Assembly: GCA_035559595.1 (NCBI GenBank)
Contig: DATMBF010000011.1
Location: 1 to 64,000, forward strand
DNA from: DATMBF01 sp035559595
GTDB taxonomy: Bacteria > Bacteroidota > Ignavibacteria > UBA10030
Direction: 5' to 3'
Length of the DNA stretch: 64,000 bases
Part shown: positions 23,603 to 33,091 of the stretch, piece after piece
Layout of the letters: each line of letters begins with the position of its first letter
Position numbering within the stretch: position 1 is the first letter of the stretch
Program-made: the position numbers and the translations under genes
Notes under the pieces: generated by a model
Told to the model about the DNA's origin: nothing
Databases searched by the model: none
What the model saw: only the letters and a program-made list of their open reading frames with translations

Positions 23603-25702
23603 ATGGCGTTAATGACAAGAATTCGTGATAACCTTTCCAAGGTCTTCGCGGTGTTCGCGGTGGTTTTCATCCTCTATATCATGCTCGATTGGGGGATGGA
23701 CCTGCCCGCGTTGAATCCGGGGGGCAAGACCGACGTGGTTGGAGTGATTAATGGGAAAGAGATTAAGTATCGGGAATTTGCAGAACTCCTTCGGCAAATG
23801 ATCCAGACATACAAGTCACAAACCGGCAGAGACCCGGACGAAGAAACCGAACGGCAGATTCGGCAGCAGGTCTGGAACGAGATCGTTGGTCAAACGCTCA
23901 TCGAGCAGGAAATCGATCGCCTGGGTATTACCGTAACCGACGAAGAGATCGTTGAAATCGCCCATGGTCCGAATCCGCCGGAATTTGTGGCAAGCCAGTT
24001 TCGGGACTCGAACGGTGTGTTCAACCGTGCGGCTTATGAAGCGGCTCTCGCAGACCCCCAAAACCGAGCCGCATGGCTCCAGGTGGAGGAGATCATTCGC
24101 AGACAGAGAAGGAGCGAGAAACTCACGAGCTTGTTGCTTGCCTCCATTCGTGTAACGGAAGGTGAAATCAGACAACGGTTTATCGATCAGAATGTGACGC
24201 TGGAAGCGGAATACGTTCTCTTCGATCCGAATCGCCTCGTGGATGATTCGCTCGTCACGGTAACCGATGATGAGGTACGAAAGCATTATGAGGAAACTCA
24301 AGAGGAGTTTAGGATTCGGGCTGCCCGCAGATTGAAATACGTCTATTTCAGTCAATCACCCACGGCTGAAGATACACTTGATGTGCTGAGCGAGATGAAC
24401 CGTCTGCTTGAACAGGTGAAGGCCGGCGGTGACTTTCTTGAGCTTGCAAAGACCTACTCGGAAATTCCTGCAACTGATGCGTACTTCAAGCACGGGGAGT
24501 TGAGCCGGGTTAAGGAAAACGCCGTATTTTCAGCCAAAAAAGGGGATGTCGTTGGCCCGATTGTCGATTTCGATGGGGTGCATCTGATTAAAATTCTGGA
24601 CGAGAGAAGGGGGACAAAAGAATACGTCCGCGCGAGTCATATCCTTCTGGGGAATGTAACGGGTCCGGATAGTGTAAAACAAATACAGAAGGCAAGGGAC
24701 ATCCTTCGTCAGGCGCGTTCAGGAGCGAATTTTGCCGAGCTTGCGCGGCAGCATAGCGAGGATCCAGGATCGGCGAGTCAGGGTGGGGATCTTGGATGGA
24801 CGGCGCGCGAGGGATGGGTAAAACCCTTTGCCGATGCGGCGTTTGGTGCTCGCGTTGGACAAATTGTTGGTCCTGTCCGGTCGCAATTTGGTTGGCACAT
24901 TATCAAAGTGACGGGGCGAGATAACCGCGAGCTCAAGATTGCCGATCTTGCAATGAGAATCAAAGCAAGCTCAAGCGCTATTGATCGAATGTATCAGCTC
25001 GCGGAGGATTTTGCGTACCTGGCAAAGGAAGAGGGATTTGAAAAAGCCGCGGAGTTCAGCAAGTACGAAGTAAGGGAGACGCCGGATTTCACAAAAGGAA
25101 GTCCCGTTCCGGGGATTGGCGTCAATGACGCCGTTTCGAACTTTGCGTTCAAGAACAATGTCGGCAGCATCAGTGACCCCCTTGGAGTGCCGGGTGGCAT
25201 TGCCGTCTTTATGGTCTCATCGATCCGCCATGAAGGCTTCCGGCCGTTGGATGATGTGAAGGGAATCGTCCGAGCACAGGTTGTGCGAAAGAAGAAGATG
25301 AGTTTGATCAAACCTCGTGTCGACGAATTTTACGCCTCACTGAAGCCGGGGAGTGACTTAATTGCGGCGGCAAGCGGCTTGCATGGGGTAACGGCACAAA
25401 GAACTGGACCCTTTAAGGCAGGCGAGTCTGTTGCAATGCTTGGTCGCGATCCTGCGTTTACAGGGCTTGCGCTTTCGTTGAACCCCGGCGAGATTTCGAA
25501 GCCGTTCCAGGGTCAGCGTGGCTACTACATCGTTAAGGTGCTTTCAAAATCCCCGTTCGATTCTACTCGTTATGCCTCCGAATGGAAAACTCTTCACGAT
25601 CAGATTCTCAGTGAAAAGCGAAACCGATTTACCTCCGATTGGCTGACCCGGCTTCGTGAGAGCGCGGAGATTGCGGACAATCGAGACAAGTTCTACCGAT
25701 AA
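23603..25702 (+). CDS. PpiD-like membrane-anchored peptidyl-prolyl isomerase/chaperone
   Basis: 699 residues. A short basic N-terminus and one anchor (VFAVFAVVFILYIMLDW) precede a SurA_N-type chaperone region (about 45-205: GVINGKEIKYREFAELL, VGQTLIEQEIDRLGI). Two parvulin-like domains follow; the first (about 230-345) is divergent, and the second (about 350-455) is canonical: ASHILLGNV, FAELARQHSEDPGSASQGGDLGW, FGWHIIKV. A third, partial parvulin-like region ends the chain. It acts at the outer face of the inner membrane on emerging exported proteins, which fits its position opposite secDF. Confidence 0.93.
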   Translation: MALMTRIRDNLSKVFAVFAVVFILYIMLDWGMDLPALNPGGKTDVVGVINGKEIKYREFAELLRQMIQTYKSQTGRDPDEETERQIRQQVWNEIVGQTLIEQEIDRLGITVTDEEIVEIAHGPNPPEFVASQFRDSNGVFNRAAYEAALADPQNRAAWLQVEEIIRRQRRSEKLTSLLLASIRVTEGEIRQRFIDQNVTLEAEYVLFDPNRLVDDSLVTVTDDEVRKHYEETQEEFRIRAARRLKYVYFSQSPTAEDTLDVLSEMNRLLEQVKAGGDFLELAKTYSEIPATDAYFKHGELSRVKENAVFSAKKGDVVGPIVDFDGVHLIKILDERRGTKEYVRASHILLGNVTGPDSVKQIQKARDILRQARSGANFAELARQHSEDPGSASQGGDLGWTAREGWVKPFADAAFGARVGQIVGPVRSQFGWHIIKVTGRDNRELKIADLAMRIKASSSAIDRMYQLAEDFAYLAKEEGFEKAAEFSKYEVRETPDFTKGSPVPGIGVNDAVSNFAFKNNVGSISDPLGVPGGIAVFMVSSIRHEGFRPLDDVKGIVRAQVVRKKKMSLIKPRVDEFYASLKPGSDLIAAASGLHGVTAQRTGPFKAGESVAMLGRDPAFTGLALSLNPGEISKPFQGQRGYYIVKVLSKSPFDSTRYASEWKTLHDQILSEKRNRFTSDWLTRLRESAEIADNRDKFYR

Positions 25703-25714
25703 GAAGGTGATGCG

Positions 25715-26431
25715 ATGCGGTGGGTTTGGATCATTGCCCTTGGGGTTTGTGTCGGAGAACGCACGCTCGCACAATGGGAGACTCTAAAGCTCTCCCTGGT
25801 CCTTCGCGGAAGTTACACGACAACTTCCAAAGTTTTCTATAATCCCGATTCACCCTCCCCCACTCTTCGAGCCCAACACCTGCCGCTCGAAGACATCTAT
25901 GGGTACGGATTTGAACTGCGGATCCAACGGCCAGAGGACTCCTACTTTCTTGCCATCACGGTTGATTTCCTCTCGAAGTCCCTCAATCAGGATCAGTTCA
26001 TTGCGTTAACAAATCCTCCACGGTTTTTGCCCGTGATGGAGGGCATCCGAAGTATCCCTGTGGAGCTTAGTCTCAGGACCTATGTTCCGCTCGGCTCGGA
26101 AAACTTTCACCTGTTCATGGGGGGCGGAATCGGAATGTATTTCGCTGAGCGAGTGCTCCGGGTGGTGGACGCCGACGCAAAGCCGCAGAGAAGTTCGGTC
26201 GGATACGGTATCCACGTCGAAAGCGGGCTGGAGTACCAACTGCATCCCGCAGTACGGATCAACCTTGAGATGCGTTTTCGAGATCCTGAAATCCGGACGG
26301 TCAACAGGTTCGACCGCGAAACGACTGTGCACGAGGGATCCATCGTCCTCTTGCCGAAAGGGGACATCGCGACGAAAGTGAACCTTGATGGGCTGAACTT
26401 CGGTCTGGGTGTGATTCTCAGCATCCCCTGA
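25715..26431 (+). CDS. Exported outer-membrane beta-barrel-like protein
   Basis: 238 residues, starting 12 bases after the PpiD-like gene with GAAGG before the ATG. The signal peptide (RWVWIIALGVCVGERTLAQ) is followed by amphipathic strands with aromatic ends (YGFELRIQ, FHLFMGGGIGMYFAE, GYGIHVESGLEYQL, GLNFGLGVILSIP). The 8-10 strand pattern resembles small OmpW/OmpA-type barrels. The family and ligand are not recognised. It is probably co-transcribed with the foldase, and a terminator follows. Confidence 0.78.
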   Translation: MRWVWIIALGVCVGERTLAQWETLKLSLVLRGSYTTTSKVFYNPDSPSPTLRAQHLPLEDIYGYGFELRIQRPEDSYFLAITVDFLSKSLNQDQFIALTNPPRFLPVMEGIRSIPVELSLRTYVPLGSENFHLFMGGGIGMYFAERVLRVVDADAKPQRSSVGYGIHVESGLEYQLHPAVRINLEMRFRDPEIRTVNRFDRETTVHEGSIVLLPKGDIATKVNLDGLNFGLGVILSIP

Positions 26432-26459
26432 TCTGCGAAAACTCTCGGAAATCCCATGG

Positions 26460-26489
26460 GCGGAGTGAGATCATTCCGCTTTTTTGTTT
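26460..26489 (+). terminator. Rho-independent terminator after the barrel gene
   Basis: GCGGAGTGA (26460-26468) pairs with TCATTCCGC (26471-26479), with one G-T wobble, followed by TTTTTTGTTTT. It separates the PpiD-like unit from aroK. Confidence 0.85.
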
Positions 26490-26512
26490 TCCATGTCGTA
26501 TATTCTTCAACA

Positions 26513-27094
26513 ATGTCCGCCGAGAACAAACAGGATAGCAAGTTGATCTTCCTCACCGGCTTCATGGGGAGCGGCAAGAGCACGATCGGGCCGATTCTCG
26601 CGAACACGCTTGGATTTCAATTCGTTGACCTTGATAAGCTCATTGAAGAACGAGCAGGCCAGCGCATCGTGGAGATTTTTGAGACCAAAGGAGAGAAGCA
26701 TTTCCGCGAGCTGGAACGCCAACTTCTTGCTGAAGTCGCGAGTGCTTCTGATTTCGTCATCTCGCTTGGAGGGGGAACAATCGCAAACGAGGAGAATGTT
26801 CGCCTGATCAAAGAACATGGTGCTCTGGTCTATCTCAAGCTTTCGCCGGAGGAAGTTCTCCGCAGAGTCTCCCATCGGAACGACCGTCCCATGCTGAAAG
26901 ACGAGCAAGGAAGAGTTCTCCCACCGGACGAGTTGAAACGACGTGTCCTTTCCCTGCTTCAGCATCGTGAACAGTATTACAACCAGGCTGATATCATCGT
27001 CTCGGCAGACCTCCTCTCGGTAGGAAAAACCGTCGATGAGATTGTTAAACATCTGCGGCCTTTTCTGGAGCATCCACTCTCGGAGCGGCGGTAA
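26513..27094 (+). CDS. aroK: Shikimate kinase
   Basis: 193 residues. ATP-dependent 3-phosphorylation of shikimate. P-loop LTGFMGSGKSTIG, the shikimate-binding Asp in FVDLDKLIE, the Arg in KHFRELERQ, SLGGGTIAN, and the LID RVSHRNDRPML. ATG 26513 starts just before the domain; the open frame begins earlier (26456) but would run through the terminator. aroB follows 28 bases later, so two shikimate-pathway steps are adjacent. Confidence 0.95.
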   Translation: MSAENKQDSKLIFLTGFMGSGKSTIGPILANTLGFQFVDLDKLIEERAGQRIVEIFETKGEKHFRELERQLLAEVASASDFVISLGGGTIANEENVRLIKEHGALVYLKLSPEEVLRRVSHRNDRPMLKDEQGRVLPPDELKRRVLSLLQHREQYYNQADIIVSADLLSVGKTVDEIVKHLRPFLEHPLSERR

Positions 27095-27122
27095 AGCGCG
27101 TATCCCTTCCAATCTCTTCCCT

Positions 27123-28217
27123 ATGATTCAAAAAGAAATCGACGTCAATCTCGGAGAGCGCAGTTACCGGATCTATGTCGGTCGGTCGATGCTTTCTCTC
27201 CTTGCACCGACAATGGAGAAAACCGGACTCGATAAGCAGCTTGCGATTATCACCGATAAACATGTTGCGCGCCTGTATCTCAAACCGTTGGAGAAGCACT
27301 TTGCTCACTTTGGTTGGCAAGGAACATCGATTGTTGTGCCTGCGGGTGAAGAGCAAAAGAGTCTCGCCATGGCAAATACCATTTACACGGACCTTTTGAA
27401 AGCGAAGGTCGGAAAACGCTCGACCATAGTAGCATTAGGAGGAGGAGTGATTGGCGACCTCGCGGGATTCGTCGCGGCAACATATCATCGTGGAGTCGGA
27501 CTCGTTCAAGTCCCGACAACGCTCCTCTCGCAGGTCGATAGCTCCATCGGCGGAAAAACTGCGGTGAACCATCCGTTGGGCAAAAACATGATCGGCGCGT
27601 TCTATCAACCCCGACTCGTTTGGGTGGATATGGAGTACCTCCAAACGCTTCCCGAACGAGAAATCGTTTGCGGATTGGGAGAGATCGTTAAGTACGGGGT
27701 CATTCGCGATGAACAGCTGTTTGCGTTTCTCGAGCGAAACGTGGACCACGTCCTCAAACTGGATCATGAAGCTGTCGCTTATGTTCAGAATACGTGTTGC
27801 TCGATCAAAGCTTGGGTAACGTCCGAAGATGAACGAGAGAGCGGTCTTCGAATGATCTTAAACTTTGGTCATACGGTGGGACATGCTCTTGAAGCGGCAG
27901 GGGCTTACAGGATTCTCAAGCACGGGGAAGCGGTTCTCTTGGGTATGATGGCGGAAAGCTTCATCGCCAACAGGCTGGGAATGATTTCCTCGGATATCTT
28001 TGAACGGATTGCCGGACTGGTTCGGCGAATTCCCATTAAGGCAAGATATCGTTCTCTCAAGCTGCCAGCAATTCTCAAGGCGATGGCGTACGATAAGAAA
28101 TCATTAAGCGGCAAGAAGCGCTTCATGCTGCCCACACGTATTGGGGAGGTAAAGGCGGTGGAAGGAGTGGATGAGAATCTGATTCAGAAGTCACTTGAGC
28201 TGATTCTCGAGCGCTAG
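27123..28217 (+). CDS. aroB: 3-Dehydroquinate synthase
   Basis: 364 residues. It converts DAHP to 3-dehydroquinate, using NAD and zinc. The NAD-binding segment GGGVIGDLAGFVAATYHRGV, QVPTTLLSQVDSSIGGKTAVNHP, and the zinc ligands Glu in CGLGEIVKYG, His in NFGHTVGHALE and His in LKHGEAVLLGM are all present. I chose ATG 27123, 28 bases after aroK, because the chain from there (MIQKEIDVNLGERSYRIYVG) matches the family start; the open frame begins earlier inside aroK. Confidence 0.97.
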   Translation: MIQKEIDVNLGERSYRIYVGRSMLSLLAPTMEKTGLDKQLAIITDKHVARLYLKPLEKHFAHFGWQGTSIVVPAGEEQKSLAMANTIYTDLLKAKVGKRSTIVALGGGVIGDLAGFVAATYHRGVGLVQVPTTLLSQVDSSIGGKTAVNHPLGKNMIGAFYQPRLVWVDMEYLQTLPEREIVCGLGEIVKYGVIRDEQLFAFLERNVDHVLKLDHEAVAYVQNTCCSIKAWVTSEDERESGLRMILNFGHTVGHALEAAGAYRILKHGEAVLLGMMAESFIANRLGMISSDIFERIAGLVRRIPIKARYRSLKLPAILKAMAYDKKSLSGKKRFMLPTRIGEVKAVEGVDENLIQKSLELILER

Positions 28218-28281
28218 ACGAGTACGACCATGATGTTTGACGGCGAAATCGGATGTGTTGAAACTGAAAAGGAGGATTAAC

Positions 28282-29901
28282 ATGAGATCTCTGTCATTGT
28301 TGGTGATATTCCTGATTGATCTGCCTTTATTTGGACAGACATTAAACATGGAATTCTTCGGTAACTGGAACGGGCGGTCCTCACCAACAGTGTTCGGTAG
28401 AGCATACTCGGCATGCTGGGGCTACGTTGCTGCAGATGGCCGGGAGTACGCTCTTCTAGGGACAACTTTGGGGACGTCGATTATTGAACTCACAGACTCG
28501 CTCAATCTCGTTGAACGTGCTTTTATCTCTGGCCCCTCGAATGGTTGGCGAGAAATGAAGACGTACAAACACTATGCTTATATTGTTTCGGAGAGTTCCG
28601 ATACGCTTAGTGGGGCTGGTGTTCAAATTGTCGATCTTTCAAATCTGCCGACCTCTGCACAATTGGTGAAGACCTTCATTTGGACACATCCAACGACCGG
28701 ACAAAGATTCCCAAGTGTGCATACCATCAGTGTTTCGGGCAATTACCTCTATCTCAACGGTGGAAACTTCTCGGGAGTTCGTATCCTCGATATTTCTGAT
28801 CCGGTTAACCCACGCCAGGTCGGACAGTATGTCGGGCCCTATGTGCATGATAGTTTTATTAGGAACGATACCATCTTTGCCGCTGCAATCAATGGAGAAG
28901 GATTGGACATTGTTGATGCACGCGTTAAATCGAGCCCATCGCTTGTGAAACGAATCCAATATCCTGGTGCAGGGACTCACAATGCCTGGACGACAACAGA
29001 CCGACGTTATGTTCTCACGACCGACGAAATCGGCTCGACGGCACCATCGCTTAAAATCTGGAACATTAGTGACATCCAGAACCCGACTTTTGTGACAGAA
29101 GTATTTCGTCCTACTGCAATTGTTCACAACGTTTTCGTCAAAGGGAATCTGGCTTATGTTGCTTGGTATGGCGATGGTCTTCGCGTTCTGGATATCACTG
29201 ATCCAACTCAGCCGGTTGAGGTGGCGTACTATGATACATATCCGGAAAGTGTCTTCAGCTACGTGGGGGCATGGGGAGCTGACCCTTATTTCCCTTCGGG
29301 GAAAGTCATCATCTCCGACATGCAAACGGGCTTGTATGTCGTGCGCTACACGGGCGATAAACGTGGGAAGGTCGTTGGAACGATCCGCGATGCGCTTACC
29401 AATCAGGCCCTCTCTGACGTTCTCCTTCACTTCATTGAGCCCGTGATTACACGTTGGACTGGAAGCGATGGAAAATATCTCTTCGGCTATGCACCGGGGA
29501 CATTTAAGGTTAAGATCGAACGGCAAGGATACTTTGGCCGCGAGGAACTCATCACTGTTCGCGACGGTCAAACCGACACAGTGAATATCACGCTTTCACC
29601 GTTGGTCTCCGTTGAAGAGCCGACGAATCGGATTCCGGAGCGTTTCTCCCTCTCCCAAAATTATCCCAACCCGTTCAATCCGACAACCACCATCTCTTTC
29701 ACCCTGCCGGAAGAACGCCCTATCCGCCTCTCCGTCCTGAACATCCTTGGCCAGGAACTCTTTGTTGTCGCTGAGGGAATTCGCTCAGCCGGCACACATC
29801 AGGCGACGCTCGATGCCGGGAGACTCACGACAGGGGTCTATTTTTACAAGCTTGTTGCCGGATCGTTCGTCGACGTGAAGAAGATGGTCGTTCTTCGATA
29901 A
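28282..29901 (+). CDS. T9SS-exported LVIVD/choice-of-anchor-B protein
   Basis: 539 residues, with AAAAGGAGG before ATG 28282 and a signal peptide (SLSLLVIFLIDLPLFGQ). Residues about 25-365 form LVIVD-type propeller repeats of the choice-of-anchor-B family (e.g. WGYVAADGREYALLGT, VRILDISDPVNPRQVG, LRVLDITDPTQPVEVAYY). About 370-440 is a carboxypeptidase-regulatory-like domain (GKVVGTIRDALTNQALSDV). The last 80 residues are a type A T9SS sorting domain (FSLSQNYPNPFNPTTTI, then GVYFYKLVAG..KKMVVLR). It is therefore a cell-surface or secreted protein; its ligand is unknown. Confidence 0.92.
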   Translation: MRSLSLLVIFLIDLPLFGQTLNMEFFGNWNGRSSPTVFGRAYSACWGYVAADGREYALLGTTLGTSIIELTDSLNLVERAFISGPSNGWREMKTYKHYAYIVSESSDTLSGAGVQIVDLSNLPTSAQLVKTFIWTHPTTGQRFPSVHTISVSGNYLYLNGGNFSGVRILDISDPVNPRQVGQYVGPYVHDSFIRNDTIFAAAINGEGLDIVDARVKSSPSLVKRIQYPGAGTHNAWTTTDRRYVLTTDEIGSTAPSLKIWNISDIQNPTFVTEVFRPTAIVHNVFVKGNLAYVAWYGDGLRVLDITDPTQPVEVAYYDTYPESVFSYVGAWGADPYFPSGKVIISDMQTGLYVVRYTGDKRGKVVGTIRDALTNQALSDVLLHFIEPVITRWTGSDGKYLFGYAPGTFKVKIERQGYFGREELITVRDGQTDTVNITLSPLVSVEEPTNRIPERFSLSQNYPNPFNPTTTISFTLPEERPIRLSVLNILGQELFVVAEGIRSAGTHQATLDAGRLTTGVYFYKLVAGSFVDVKKMVVLR

Positions 29902-29922
29902 GATTGTGCGCTCCCCCGATTT

Positions 29923-32217
29923 TTACCAACTAATCTTACTCGGACTTTCTTTTCCCTCGTTCCAGTGTAGGCTTGTATGGAGATCACACTGGCTGATGGG
30001 ATACTTCGAATTGAAGAATTCCGTCATTCTGTTCGGACACCACTCCCTCACCTTCTTCTTCGTGTCGACGCAGATCGTGTCGACGACAATATTGTCCGGC
30101 TGGCGAAAGTACTCGAGCGCCATTCCGATCGCAGGATCGTCATAAACGTACTGCATGAAACGTCCGAAGATGGGGGCGGCGGCTCGTCCGCCTTGCCCGT
30201 CCGAGCTGCCGAATTTGATCCTGTTGTCGTCAAAGCCCACCCAGACTCCGGCAGCCAAATGCGGAGTGAATCCCACAAACCAGGCATCGGCATAATCCTG
30301 CGTCGTTCCCGTTTTTCCGGCTGCAGGAAGATTGAAGTACCGGCGCACGCGTGCTCCGGTTCCGCCGTTAACATTGTCTTCCATCAAACTTGTCATCAAG
30401 AAAGCAGTTTCTTTACTCAACACCTCTTGCTTGGCCGGCGTATTCTCTTCGATCACGTTTCCATCTTTATCTTCGATCTTCAGAATGGCCAGCGGTTCCA
30501 CGTACACTCCTTCGTTCGGATAGACACCATAAGCCGCTGTCAGTTCGAGCGGCGTTACCACACCGGTGCCGAGAGCGATCGATTCGTACGGCGGTATCGG
30601 TGACCGGATGCCCATACGTTTTGCATAGGACACAACCTGCTTTACCGGAGCTATTTCCAGAATCGCACGAACTGCAATCAAGTTGATTGAATGCTTGAAC
30701 CCCTCGCGGAGGGTCATTTTTCCCCCTACGCTGCGGTCGAAATTCTGAGGAGTCCACCGCGTACCATCAGGCATGGGAATCGTCACGGGCTGGTTAAGGA
30801 GCTCGTAACTCACCGGATAGCCGTTGTCAATGGCAACCGTATAAACGAACGGTTTAAATGCAGAACCCGGTTGCCGTCGGATCTGTGTAACGTGATTGAG
30901 ACCGTATCGGAACGATTTGAAATTGCTGCCACCGACCATGGCTACGATGTGTCCTGTATGAGGGTCGATAACGACGAAGCCGACTTCGATGGTCTTTGTC
31001 AGAACTTTAACGGAGTCGATGAACTTCTGGTCGGTGCGCAGAACATGGGCAATGCTGTCTCGCTGGAAATCTGTTTTCGCCTTCTTGTAAGCATCGAGCT
31101 CGCGGATTCGCTTTTCGACATTCTCATTGAGGATGTCGGGATAGAGTCGCCAGTCCCACGTCGAATCGAATTTCGGTTGGAATTCGGCAAGGTGTTCCTC
31201 CACGGCCCTGTTTGCGTGTCGCTGCATTCGGGCATCGAGGGTTGTATAGACCCGAAGGCCATCACGCAGAATGTCGAAGCCGTACTTTTCCGATTTTCGG
31301 ACGAGCTGCTGCCGAACCCACTCAACAAAGTGTGGAGCGATCCCGGCATGGAACTCTCCTTCTGTTACTTTGAAGGTCAGCGAATCTGCCCGAATCTTTT
31401 CACCCTGCTCCGGCGTAAGGATGCCGTCTTTGACCATTTGCCCGATGACGATGTCGCGTCGCCCGAAAGCTCGCTCGGGATGGTTAATCGGATCGTAGTA
31501 GATCGGACCCTTCAGCATGCCGATGAGGAGTGTGAATTCTGGCATTGTCAGTTCGCGCGCCGGTTTTCCGAAGTAGGTTTGTGCAGCCGACTCGATCCCG
31601 TACGCTCCGCGACCGAAATAGGAGACATTCAAGTACAGCTCGAGGATTTCTCTCTTTGTGAAGTTTCGTTCGATTTGAATTGAGCTTATGAGCTCGCGAA
31701 ATTTTCGCGTAATCGCATCAAAGATGTGGCGGTCGGGTTTGAGATAAAGATTGCGGGAAAGCTGCTGCGTAATGGTGCTCGCCCCTTCGCGGATGTCCAG
31801 CGCGATGATGTTTTTGACCATCGCCTTTGCCACGCGGACGAGGTGAACACCCCAATGATTGTAGAATTCTTTGTCTTCTGTGGCGATCAAGGCCTCGACC
31901 AGCCCCTGCGGAAGGACATCTAAAGAAACATGACTCCGGTTCTTCACGAAGAACTGATCCAGCACTTCGCCGTCCGCAGAGTAGATTTTCGTTGCGAGCT
32001 CGGGGCGTGGGTTTTCGAGTTTTTCAAGAGAGGGAAGGCCTTCAATGACATAGAAGCCGTACCAAATCATCAGCAGGAGGAAGACGACGCCTCCACCAAC
32101 GAACCAGGCCGAGTATCGCCGGAAAACGCCTTTTCCTCGTTCGAGGAGGGAACGTCGATAATTCGGATCGTTGAAATATCGCTCCATTTCCTTGGAGCTG
32201 TAACCCTGATTGCCCAT
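29923..32217 (-). CDS. Bifunctional class A penicillin-binding protein (PBP1A type)
   Basis: 764 residues. Cytoplasmic tail, anchor (SAWFVGGGVVFLLLMIWYGFYV), then the GT51 glycosyltransferase with EDKEFYNHWGVH and EGASTITQQLSRNLYL (catalytic Glu in the first). The transpeptidase follows, with SxxK as GSAFKPF, SxN as HSINLIAV and KTG as GKTGTTQDYADAW. I chose ATG 32217, six bases after the upstream stop, with AGGA ahead; the open frame extends 26 codons further but overlaps the LpxH-like gene. It polymerises and cross-links peptidoglycan. It is convergent with the T9SS cargo gene. Confidence 0.94.
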   Translation of the reverse strand: MGNQGYSSKEMERYFNDPNYRRSLLERGKGVFRRYSAWFVGGGVVFLLLMIWYGFYVIEGLPSLEKLENPRPELATKIYSADGEVLDQFFVKNRSHVSLDVLPQGLVEALIATEDKEFYNHWGVHLVRVAKAMVKNIIALDIREGASTITQQLSRNLYLKPDRHIFDAITRKFRELISSIQIERNFTKREILELYLNVSYFGRGAYGIESAAQTYFGKPARELTMPEFTLLIGMLKGPIYYDPINHPERAFGRRDIVIGQMVKDGILTPEQGEKIRADSLTFKVTEGEFHAGIAPHFVEWVRQQLVRKSEKYGFDILRDGLRVYTTLDARMQRHANRAVEEHLAEFQPKFDSTWDWRLYPDILNENVEKRIRELDAYKKAKTDFQRDSIAHVLRTDQKFIDSVKVLTKTIEVGFVVIDPHTGHIVAMVGGSNFKSFRYGLNHVTQIRRQPGSAFKPFVYTVAIDNGYPVSYELLNQPVTIPMPDGTRWTPQNFDRSVGGKMTLREGFKHSINLIAVRAILEIAPVKQVVSYAKRMGIRSPIPPYESIALGTGVVTPLELTAAYGVYPNEGVYVEPLAILKIEDKDGNVIEENTPAKQEVLSKETAFLMTSLMEDNVNGGTGARVRRYFNLPAAGKTGTTQDYADAWFVGFTPHLAAGVWVGFDDNRIKFGSSDGQGGRAAAPIFGRFMQYVYDDPAIGMALEYFRQPDNIVVDTICVDTKKKVREWCPNRMTEFFNSKYPISQCDLHTSLHWNEGKESPSKISW

Positions 32218-32222
32218 GCTTC

Positions 32223-33017
32223 CTACGTATCCTTCCATTGCTTCAGCAGAAGTCGCTTTCCGTCGAAAACAGCATACGTCCGGGCGTCGATCCAATCCCC
32301 AAGATTCACGTACACCCCCTGTCCGAATTTCTTGTAAAGCGGTTTATGGTTGTGGCCCATGACCACGTAATCAAAGCCTTCGTTGATCCTCGATCGTGCA
32401 AACTCCACCATATCATTCTCTTCGTAATGCTGTTTCGATGTGTGTTTCCTGCTTGTCCGTGACGACCATTCGGCAATCTTCCCGGTGATATCGGGATGAA
32501 GAAGGGAGAAGAGGAAGATATTTACCTTATTCCGGAGAACTTTTTTCAGAATGCGATATCCTGTGTCGTTCTTCAGCAATCCGTCACCGTGGTGAATATA
32601 GAAACGTTTTCCGCGAAACGTTCGTTCGATGGGATCGAGAAAGACGTTAATCCCCAGCTCCTCTCGAAAATAACTCCGGAGCCAAAAATCATGGTTGCCG
32701 GCCAGATAGGAAACCCGAACTCCTTTTTCTGTCAGCCCAGCGAGGGCGGAGAAGAGTCGAAAATATCCTTTCGGTACGACGGTTCGGTACTCAAACCAGA
32801 AATCAAAAAGATCACCCACAATAAACAGTTCAGCGGCACCCCTTCCGATGTGATTGAGGAACCTCACAATCGTTCGCTCTTTAGCAAGCTCATCGTTCTT
32901 TGAGCCAAGTCCAAGATGTGCATCCGAAAAAAAGTAGATCTTTCCGCCGGCTGTTTTTGACGAATGAGCCGGGGACGCGTTCCTCCTCTTGCGCACATTT
33001 AACGAGCGTGGGAGCAT
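32223..33017 (-). CDS. Metallophosphoesterase, UDP-2,3-diacylglucosamine hydrolase (LpxH)-like
   Basis: 264 residues. Calcineurin-type motifs are complete: SDAHLG, VGDLFDFWFEY, AGNHDFW, HHGDGL and GHNHKP. The chain ends with VYVNLGDWIDARTYAVFDG, as in LpxH-like proteins of Bacteroidota. Classical LpxH has GNRD where this protein has GNHD, so it resembles the LpxH2 branch whose lipid A role is less certain. Its stop lies just ahead of the penicillin-binding protein start, suggesting a shared envelope-biogenesis transcript. Confidence 0.87.
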   Translation of the reverse strand: MLPRSLNVRKRRNASPAHSSKTAGGKIYFFSDAHLGLGSKNDELAKERTIVRFLNHIGRGAAELFIVGDLFDFWFEYRTVVPKGYFRLFSALAGLTEKGVRVSYLAGNHDFWLRSYFREELGINVFLDPIERTFRGKRFYIHHGDGLLKNDTGYRILKKVLRNKVNIFLFSLLHPDITGKIAEWSSRTSRKHTSKQHYEENDMVEFARSRINEGFDYVVMGHNHKPLYKKFGQGVYVNLGDWIDARTYAVFDGKRLLLKQWKDT

Positions 33018-33091
33018 GAATGGTGCTGTTGCTCAGTTTGTTCTATGACTTAGAATTAAGCGAAAAAAATGATGGAGAAGCAAGGAGGGTA

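Noticed and set aside
30691..31683. Plus-strand frame of 330 codons inside the penicillin-binding protein
   Set aside because: It lies opposite conserved transpeptidase motifs and resembles no known protein.
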